A stretch of DNA of 64,000 nt, taken from assembly GCA_028285585.1 (NCBI GenBank), contig JANQOU010000004.1, positions 36,767 to 100,766 of the forward strand. The letters run 5' to 3'. The translations under genes were made by a program, and so were the position numbers. Positions within the stretch are counted from its first letter, which is position 1. Each line of letters opens with the position of its first letter. This document shows positions 57,881 to 64,000 of the stretch, piece by piece. This stretch comes from Acidimicrobiia bacterium. GTDB taxonomy: Bacteria; Actinomycetota; Acidimicrobiia; Spongiisociales; ZC4RG35. A model generated the notes under the pieces. The model did no database searches. It was given only the letters and a program-made list of their open reading frames with translations, and was not told the origin of the DNA.

Positions 57881-58930
57881 ATGGACGCCGTTCAGAGCCT
57901 CGACGAAGCCATCGAATCTGCCTCGACAGCCGTTGAGTCTGCGGACGACCTGGAACAGCTCGCCGCTGTCGAGACGTCTTTGCTGGGCCCGGACTCTGTG
58001 GTCGGCGTTGTGAGGAAGTCCATGGGGAGACTCGACCCTCAGGAGCGACCGAAGGTCGGAGCGAAGCTCAATGAGGCGTCTGTGGCGATCGGCGGCCTGC
58101 TCGACAGTCGCAGATCGGTTCTCGAGGTCGAAGAGGAGAGTCGCCGGCTGGCCGACGAGAAGATCGACGTCACTCTCGAGTCGATCACGATCCCCAGCGG
58201 CGTGAAACATCTCGTCCAGAAGGTGATCGATGACACCGTCGACATCTTCGTGGGCCTGGGCTATCAGGTGGCCAGCGGACCCGAGGCCGAGCTGGCTTTC
58301 TATAACTTCGACGCCCTCAACACACCACCCGATCATCCGTCGCGATGGGATTCCGACACCATGTACCTCGACTTCGGGGATCCGGGAGACGAGGTCCTGC
58401 TCAGGACACAGACATCGCCTGTTCAGGCCCGTTGGATGGAGTCGCATGACCCGCCGGTGTACATCGTGGTTCCAGGGCGCACCTATCGAAAAGACACCAT
58501 CGACGCCACCCATCTCCCGGTGTTTCACCAGATAGAAGGCTTGGCGGTTGACTCCAACCTCCAGTTCAGCGATCTCAAAGGCACACTTCTTCACTGGGCG
58601 AGAGAGTTCTTCGGGCCGCAGAGCGAAGTCCGGCTCAGGCCGCACTTCTTTCCCTTCACCGAGCCGAGCGCAGAGCTCGACGTCTCCTGCTTCTCTTGCG
58701 ATGGGGGACAGCCGGGATGTCGGGTTTGTGGGGGTGCCGGCTGGCTGGAGCTGCTCGGGTGCGGGATGGTCGACCCATTTGTGCTGGAGACGGCCGGCTA
58801 TGACCCCTATGAGGTGAGCGGTTTCGCCTTCGGCATGGGCCCGGAGCGCCTGGCGATGGTTCGCTACGGCATCGACTCGATGAAGCACTTCATCGAGAAC
58901 GACGTTCGTTTCTTGAGGCAGTTCGGATGA
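57881..58930 (+). CDS. pheS: Phenylalanyl-tRNA synthetase alpha subunit
   Basis: Catalytic subunit of the (alpha-beta)2 enzyme, 349 residues. An N-terminal coiled coil (to about residue 85) binds tRNA. The class II core has GYQVASGPEAELAFYNFDALNTPPDHPSR, LLRTQTSPVQARWM, VFHQIEGLAVD (motif 2 region) and GFAFGMGPERLAMVRYGI (motif 3). A Cys-rich C-x2-C-x5-C-x2-C module (CFSCDGGQPGCRVC) is also typical. pheT overlaps by 4 bases. Confidence 0.95.
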   Translation: MDAVQSLDEAIESASTAVESADDLEQLAAVETSLLGPDSVVGVVRKSMGRLDPQERPKVGAKLNEASVAIGGLLDSRRSVLEVEEESRRLADEKIDVTLESITIPSGVKHLVQKVIDDTVDIFVGLGYQVASGPEAELAFYNFDALNTPPDHPSRWDSDTMYLDFGDPGDEVLLRTQTSPVQARWMESHDPPVYIVVPGRTYRKDTIDATHLPVFHQIEGLAVDSNLQFSDLKGTLLHWAREFFGPQSEVRLRPHFFPFTEPSAELDVSCFSCDGGQPGCRVCGGAGWLELLGCGMVDPFVLETAGYDPYEVSGFAFGMGPERLAMVRYGIDSMKHFIENDVRFLRQFG

Positions 58931-61305
58931 AGGTCCCGCTTCGCTGGCTTCAAGAGTTCATCGACCTGCCAACCACCGACGTCGATGAGCTGACTTACGC
59001 GTTCGACTTCTTGGGTCTCACCGTGGAGGGTGTCGAAGAGCACGTCGCGGGCTGGTCGGATGTGTTCGTCGGGAAGGTCACCGACATCCAGCCCCATCCC
59101 GACGCAGACAAGATCCGCGTCTGTCAGGTCGATGTTGGCAATGGGCCCAGTCAGATCATCTGTGGTGCCTGGAACTTCGGGGTCGGAGCCGTGGTGCCGG
59201 TGGCAGTGCCGGGAGCCATCCTGCCCGGCGACTTCCAGATCGGGCAGCGGACGATCAGAGGTGTTGAGTCGAACGGGATGATCTGCTCCGAGCAGGAACT
59301 CGGCCTCGGAGAGGACCACGCCGGGATACTGGTGCTGGGCGATGACATCGAGATCGGCGTTCGTCTCGAAGATGTGCTCGAGGTGCCCGATGTCGTCTTC
59401 GAGTTGGACGTGACGCCCAACCGCCCGGATGCGCTTTCGATCATGGGGGTGGCGCGCGACCTGGCCGCCTGGTTCGACATCGAGCATCATGTCCCCTCGC
59501 TGCCGATGACAACCGTCCCAGGGGCTACTTCGATCGAGGTCGATATCGAAGACACACACGGGTGCCGGAGGTTCACCGCCCGAGAGATCCAAGGTGTTGA
59601 GATAGGTCCTTCGCCTTTCAAGGTCAGGCATCGTCTGCACAAGGTGGGAGTCAGGTCGATCTCCAACGTCGTCGACGTCACCAACTACGTCATGTTCGAA
59701 CTGGGGCACCCACTTCACGCCTTCGACGCCGACTCCATCGTCGGTGATCGTCTTGTCGTCAAACGCGCAGACGCAGGTGAGAAATTGGTCACTCTCGACG
59801 GCGAGGAGAGGGCTTTGGTCGCCGAGGACCTGATCATCTACGACGAAGACGGCCCGACGTCGATGTCGGGAACGATGGGTGGCGAGCGCAGCGAGGTCTC
59901 GGACACGACTTCCCGGGTGCTCATGGAGGCTGCCTCTTGGGACCCGCCGACGATCATGCGGATGTGGCGTCGCTACGACCTTCGCTCAGAAGCCGCCACG
60001 AGATTTGAACGCGGCGTCGACCCCAGCCTCGCCGACGTCGCCAACCAGAGAGCGAGTGCGATGGTCGTGGCCCTGTCCGGAGGTGAGGTTCTCGAAGGGG
60101 CTGTGGACGTCGTGACCACGCCGATGGAGCCCCTTCAGGTGTCTTTGGCGATGAAATACGTGCGAAGGATCCTCGGCGACGGGTTCGACGAATCGCAGGT
60201 TTCCGACATCCTCACCCGGCTCGGAATGACCGTCGAAGCCGGCGACCCTCTCGCAGTCACGGTTCCGACGTTTCGGCCTGATCTCACCCGCGACGCAGAC
60301 TTGATCGAGGAGGTCGCGCGGATTCACGGCTTCGACAAGTTCGATGCGACGCTGCCGACGGGACCTGCCGGGGGACTGACTGTCGAGCAGAAGAGATCGC
60401 GTGAGCTTGTCGAAGCGCTGACGGCGGCAGGTCTCGACCAGGCGATAAACCTTCCATTCGTGAACCCGGTGGATCTGGAACCGCTGGGGTACGGCGACGC
60501 TGACCTGCTGACTGTCAACAACCCGCTTCGGGAAGAAGAGAGCAAGCTGAGGCCCACAATGCTCGCCGGGTTGCTTTCGTCGCTTCGATACAACCTGTCG
60601 CATGGTGCGGCAGATGTCGGCTTCTTCGAGATCGGGCGGGTCTTCTCGACGGAACCGAACGTCGAAGATCCCCGGCTCCCAGCTCAAACGGACCGTCTTG
60701 CTTGGGCTGTCGTCGGCGGGACCGGCATGCGAGGGCTCTCGGGAGCGACTCATCAGGTCGACGGCTCGACGTCGCTCGCCCTTTGGCGTCACCTGTCACG
60801 CCGGCTCGATTTGGATGACGTCGCGATCGAGGCAGCTGCACCGGCGGGTTATCACCCGGGTCGGTCGGCCTCGCTGACACTTCGAGGCGAAACAATCGGC
60901 CATGTCGGCGAGTTGGCTCCAGCGGCAGCCCGCCACTACGAGATTTCCGGCCGAGTTGCAGTGGCCGAGATCGACTTGGGCCCAATTCTCACAGAGCGGG
61001 CACCAGCCCTGGCGTCGGCACCGTCGGTCTACCCGTTCGTCGACTTCGACCTTTCGTTCCTCATCTCGATTGACCAGCAGGCGCAACCGCTCCTTGAAGT
61101 CACCGTTGCTGCAGGTGGAGATCTGGTGGAGTCCGCCCGGGTCTTTGACGAGTTCCCTGGCGCTGGAGATGGCCAGAAGGCTCTGGCTATCCGCTACCGA
61201 CTCAGAGCCGGTGATCGAACTCTCACCAACGATGAGGTCGCCCCGGTCCGTCAGGCCATGATCGAGGCGGCCGATGGCCTCGGCGCTGTGTTGCGCGGCG
61301 TGTGA
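58927..61305 (+). CDS. pheT: Phenylalanyl-tRNA synthetase beta subunit
   Basis: A 792-residue subunit with editing activity. Order: N-terminal B1 (KVPLRWLQEFIDLP), EMAP-type tRNA-binding domain (VGKVTDIQPHPDADKIRVCQVD), B3/B4 editing region (RPDALSIMGVARDLAAWF; ISNVVDVTNYVMFELGHPLHAFD), B5, catalytic-like core (NPLREEESKLRPTMLAGLL), and C-terminal anticodon-binding FDX-ACB domain (YPFVDFDLSFLI). The stop overlaps the GTG of the next gene. Confidence 0.95.
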   Translation: MKVPLRWLQEFIDLPTTDVDELTYAFDFLGLTVEGVEEHVAGWSDVFVGKVTDIQPHPDADKIRVCQVDVGNGPSQIICGAWNFGVGAVVPVAVPGAILPGDFQIGQRTIRGVESNGMICSEQELGLGEDHAGILVLGDDIEIGVRLEDVLEVPDVVFELDVTPNRPDALSIMGVARDLAAWFDIEHHVPSLPMTTVPGATSIEVDIEDTHGCRRFTAREIQGVEIGPSPFKVRHRLHKVGVRSISNVVDVTNYVMFELGHPLHAFDADSIVGDRLVVKRADAGEKLVTLDGEERALVAEDLIIYDEDGPTSMSGTMGGERSEVSDTTSRVLMEAASWDPPTIMRMWRRYDLRSEAATRFERGVDPSLADVANQRASAMVVALSGGEVLEGAVDVVTTPMEPLQVSLAMKYVRRILGDGFDESQVSDILTRLGMTVEAGDPLAVTVPTFRPDLTRDADLIEEVARIHGFDKFDATLPTGPAGGLTVEQKRSRELVEALTAAGLDQAINLPFVNPVDLEPLGYGDADLLTVNNPLREEESKLRPTMLAGLLSSLRYNLSHGAADVGFFEIGRVFSTEPNVEDPRLPAQTDRLAWAVVGGTGMRGLSGATHQVDGSTSLALWRHLSRRLDLDDVAIEAAAPAGYHPGRSASLTLRGETIGHVGELAPAAARHYEISGRVAVAEIDLGPILTERAPALASAPSVYPFVDFDLSFLISIDQQAQPLLEVTVAAGGDLVESARVFDEFPGAGDGQKALAIRYRLRAGDRTLTNDEVAPVRQAMIEAADGLGAVLRGV

Positions 61306-61874
61306 CCAGGACCATCACCAGCCTTCAACAGGCGCTCGCAGGACCACCCGAGGAAGCAGCGCCCTTGTTGCTGGGCAACATACTCGTCTCGACTATCGGC
61401 GATGAAGTGGTCCGGATGAGGATCACCGAGGTCGAGGCCTACAAAGGTGCCGAGGACCCGGCATCCCACGCCTACCGAGGCCGGACCGACCGCAACAGCT
61501 CCATGTTCGAGCGACCAGGGACTCTCTACTGCTACCGCTCATACGGCATCCACACGTGCGCAAACACAGCGACGGGCCCGGTTGGGCAAGGCTGGGGAGT
61601 CCTGATCCGGGGCGGTGAGGTTGTCGAGGGCCGGGGCTTGGCCGAGCGTCGGCGTGGCCGGCAAGAAGAGCTCAGCAACGGCCCTGGCAAAGTTTGTCAG
61701 GCACTGGGCATCACTCTCGATCGCGATGGCACTTACCTCTTCGATCCAAGGTCGGCAGTGCGTCTCGAGCCAGGGGACGCTCCTGAGATGGTCGTCGCCA
61801 CCCCGAGGATTGGGATCTCCAAAGCGAAGGAGCGTCCCTGGAGGTTCGTGGCTGTGTCTCAAGTGAGCCAGTAG
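61302..61874 (+). CDS. 3-methyladenine DNA glycosylase (AAG/Mpg family)
   Basis: Base-excision repair glycosylase, 190 residues from a GTG overlapping pheT. Family motifs: LGNILVSTI, ITEVEAYKGAEDPASHAYRGRT with the catalytic Glu, MFERPGTLYCYRSYGIHTCAN, GVLIRGGEV and LSNGPGKVCQALGI. The usual YVYFIYG reads LYCYRSYG here. In mycobacteria mpg likewise sits beside tyrS. It probably removes alkylated purines. Confidence 0.92.
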   Translation: MTRTITSLQQALAGPPEEAAPLLLGNILVSTIGDEVVRMRITEVEAYKGAEDPASHAYRGRTDRNSSMFERPGTLYCYRSYGIHTCANTATGPVGQGWGVLIRGGEVVEGRGLAERRRGRQEELSNGPGKVCQALGITLDRDGTYLFDPRSAVRLEPGDAPEMVVATPRIGISKAKERPWRFVAVSQVSQ

Positions 61875-61899
61875 CTTCGGAGTCGGCACTGGACCCGTT

Positions 61900-61905
61900 T
61901 ACCCT
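61900..61905 (+). promoter_or_regulatory. Candidate -10 element of tyrS
   Basis: TACCCT in the 40-base gap lies 9 bases before the tyrS ATG. No ribosome-binding site is visible, so a leaderless transcript is plausible. Confidence 0.35.
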
Positions 61906-61914
61906 TCCTCGACT

Positions 61915-63099
61915 ATGCCAGCCGATCTCGACCTGATTCTTCGTCACGCGGACAAAGTCGTCCCGGAGCCCGAGCTCGCCGAGAAACTGGCTCTCAAACG
62001 CCCCCTTCGGGTCAAGCTGGGCCTCGATCCGACGGCTCCTGCTGTCACCTTGGGTTGGGCGGTGGTTCTCCGCAAGCTTCGCCAGTTCCAGGAGCTGGGT
62101 CATACAGCGGTGCTCATCGTTGGCGACTTCACCGCTCAGGTTGGAGATCCGTCCGAGAAAGGGGCTCAGCGGAAGCGTCTCTCGGCAGAGGAGGTCAACG
62201 CCTACGCGGACAACGTCCTCGGCCAGTTCGGCAAGGTGTTGCTACCCGACAACCTCGAGATACGCCGCAACTCGGAGTGGCTGGCCAGTCTCGACATGTA
62301 CGGCCTGCTCGAGCTGACCAGCTCGGCGACGGTGGCACAGATGCTCGAGCGGTCCGACTTTGCCAACCGATACGAGACGGGCTCCCCGATCTCGGTCATG
62401 GAGTTCTTGTACCCGCTGCTTCAGGGGTACGACTCGGTGGCAGTGGAGGCGGACGTCGAGCTCGGAGGGTCCGATCAGCTCTGGAATCTGATGATGGGGC
62501 GTGTCGTGCAGGAGCGATACGAGCAGGAGCCACAGGTGGCACTGACCATGCCGCTCCTCGTCGGCACCGACGGCAGTCAGAAGATGTCGCAGTCTCTCGG
62601 CAACTATATCGGTGTGGAGGACCCCCCAGACGAGATGTTCGGCAAGACGATGAGTGTCCCTGACCAGGCAATGGGGGAATGGCTACGTCTCGCCGCCGAC
62701 TTTGACGAAGAGGCCGCCGCTCGCATAGAGGGAGCCCTCGAAGCCGGGGAGACACATCCGGGCGATGCGAAACGTCACCTGGCAAGAGCCGTGGTTCACC
62801 TGTACCACGGGGAGTCGGCTGCCGCCGAAGCCGAAGAGGCCTTCGATCGCGTGTTCAGAGACGGCGGCATCCCCGAGGACATATCGAGCCATCAGCTCGG
62901 AGGTGACTCAGTAGTGAATCTTCCGGCTTTGATCCGGGAGGCCTTCGACATCTCCGGAGCGGAGGCGAGACGGCTGATCTCCCAAGGGGCAGTGAAGCTC
63001 GATGGGGCATCGGTAGAGGCTCAGGAGCTTCCTCGCGCCGAGTTGGCCGGCAAGGTGCTCAGAGTGGGGAAGCGGCGATTCACTCGTCTCATCGATTGA
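61915..63099 (+). CDS. tyrS: Tyrosyl-tRNA synthetase with altered HIGH motif
   Basis: A 394-residue class I synthetase. The Rossmann domain begins KLGLDPTAPAVTLGWAVVL: at the HIGH position (residues 45-48) it has T-L-G-W, with neither histidine. The rest is canonical: IVGDFTAQVGDPS, LLQGYDSVAVEADVELGGSDQ, KMSKS loop as KMSQS (223-227), and a C-terminal S4-like RNA-binding domain (SGAEARRLISQGAVKLDG). tyrS is essential unless a second copy exists, so this form may be functional or a paralogue may cover for it. The rrn operon follows. Confidence 0.92.
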   Translation: MPADLDLILRHADKVVPEPELAEKLALKRPLRVKLGLDPTAPAVTLGWAVVLRKLRQFQELGHTAVLIVGDFTAQVGDPSEKGAQRKRLSAEEVNAYADNVLGQFGKVLLPDNLEIRRNSEWLASLDMYGLLELTSSATVAQMLERSDFANRYETGSPISVMEFLYPLLQGYDSVAVEADVELGGSDQLWNLMMGRVVQERYEQEPQVALTMPLLVGTDGSQKMSQSLGNYIGVEDPPDEMFGKTMSVPDQAMGEWLRLAADFDEEAAARIEGALEAGETHPGDAKRHLARAVVHLYHGESAAAEAEEAFDRVFRDGGIPEDISSHQLGGDSVVNLPALIREAFDISGAEARRLISQGAVKLDGASVEAQELPRAELAGKVLRVGKRRFTRLID

Positions 63100-63100
63100 C

Positions 63101-63128
63101 TTGTCTAAGTAGCCGGAATCTGTAAGCT
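63101..63128 (+). promoter_or_regulatory. Candidate rrn promoter P1
   Basis: TTGTCT (63101-63106) and TAAGCT (63123-63128), spacing 16, starting two bases after the tyrS stop. A TTGACT five bases earlier fits the -35 consensus better but is 21 bases from the -10. Confidence 0.4.
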
Positions 63129-63200
63129 GGCCGTCTGCACGGGACTCCGGTCTCGGGCAAACCGCCAACCGGCGGGACGCCGTGTCGCGTCCGGCCGGGA

Positions 63201-63229
63201 TTGTTTTCTGTATCGGGGTCGCGTATCAT
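63201..63229 (+). promoter_or_regulatory. Candidate rrn promoter P2
   Basis: TTGTTT (63201-63206) and TATCAT (63224-63229) with the optimal 17-base spacing. It is the best promoter by eye in the leader. Transcription would start near 63236, about 390 bases before mature 16S. Confidence 0.55.
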
Positions 63230-63628
63230 CGCCGGCCCGCCTGACATGACCATCGAAGGCGGCTAGCGCTGTCTCGGAAACGAGCGGAGCTGGAACCAAG
63301 GAAACTTGGGCAGTCGAGTTTCCCAAAGGGAAAGTCGAACGTCTTGGCCGAAGGGCAAGACGCGGGCTCCTTGACAACTGAACAATGTGTGATCTTCGCG
63401 GCCTCTTTGGCCGTGGAGATACGGAGTTTCGGAAACGAAGCTCCACAGCCAGCAGAACGTCTCTTCCGTTGAAGTGCGGAGGATGACGTTTCTCTTAAGC
63501 AAGCGGCATCGACTCGATCGATGTTCGTGTGCAATCAAAGCTCGGGGTCCTCACGACCCCGGGACCCAATTGCAAACACTTCATATGACTCGTGCCTCGA
63601 CTCCTCAGGGAGCTCGGAGCCAAGGAGT

Positions 63629-64000
<372 letters not shown>

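Larger units (their letters stand above)
63100..63628 (+). promoter_or_regulatory. rRNA operon leader region
   Basis: 529 bases without a protein gene. It contains two candidate promoters (63101-63128 and 63201-63229), a hairpin CGTCTTG/CAAGACG (63340-63346 with 63356-63362), a segment at 63367-63389 that resembles actinobacterial rrn antitermination or spacer motifs (CTCCTTGACAACTGAACA), a GCGGCC/GGCCGT stem just after it, and a 7-base stem CGGGGTC/GACCCCG (63543-63549 with 63555-63561). These are probably for antitermination and RNase processing of the 16S precursor. No tRNA is present. Confidence 0.6.

Noticed and set aside
63371..63376. TTGACA in the rrn leader as a -35
   Set aside because: No TANNNT follows at 16-18 bases; the hexamer is better explained as part of the antitermination-like motif.

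Overview
The window is a high-GC chromosomal segment of a bacterium in the Actinomycetota. The evidence is a phosphatidylinositol-mannoside type gene block (pgsA, acyltransferase, pimA) next to pdxS-pdxT-yebC-ruvCAB, an actinobacterial integration host factor (mihF) at the mihF-kinase-rpoZ-coaBC-metK-priA locus, a degenerate PriA, frequent GTG starts, and the first ~370 bases of a 16S rRNA gene at the right end. The 16S fragment and overall gene content look to me most like class Acidimicrobiia. That placement is a judgement by eye, not a computed result.

Layout. Bases 1-693: the 3' end of thrS and a small membrane protein. Bases 708-4059 (minus): an EF-G paralogue followed by citrate synthase. 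Bases 4139-8876: phospholipid/PIM genes, then pdxST and yebC. Bases 8829-10309: an anomalous interval in which a ~1.03 kb lower-GC insert carrying a VanZ-family gene is bracketed by two diverged ~220 bp direct copies of the yebC-ruvC junction. Bases 10263-19854: ruvCAB, queA, tgt, yajC-secD-secF, apt, relA. Bases 19855-27840: a metallo-beta-lactamase-fold hydrolase, a Bcr/CflA-type exporter (minus), hisS, aspS, alaS, ruvX. Bases 27862-35481: mltG, aroE, a DUF4388 protein, a prepilin peptidase, aroC-aroK-aroB, efp, nusB. Bases 35484-44240: a complete pyrimidine operon pyrR-B-C-carA-carB-pyrD-pyrF, preceded by a PyrR-binding RNA hairpin. Bases 44317-49369: mihF, an archaeal-type cytidylate-kinase-like protein where gmk is usually found, rpoZ, coaBC, metK, priA. 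Bases 49412-55760: def, fmt, rpe, a receiver-GGDEF regulator and ribD-ribE-ribBA-ribH. Bases 55772-63099: a structured leader with an intrinsic terminator, infC (ATC start), rpmI, rplT, an rRNA methyltransferase, pheS-pheT, a 3-methyladenine DNA glycosylase and tyrS. Bases 63100-64000: the rrn promoters, the leader and the start of 16S rRNA.

Most of the window is conserved housekeeping DNA, tightly packed, with ATGA/GTGA/TGATG overlaps that imply translational coupling. Many operon heads carry a TANNNT hexamer (often TAACCT or TAGCCT) only 6-12 bases before the start codon, which points to leaderless transcription. The parts that deserve attention are the VanZ insertion with its duplicated SOS box and truncated ruvC, the infC leader attenuator, the PyrR hairpin that occupies the ribosome-binding site of pyrR, the TLGW replacement of the HIGH motif in TyrRS, the missing gmk, and the cysteine-free PriA with a probable CTG start. 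No transposase, CRISPR array, tRNA gene or prophage was seen.
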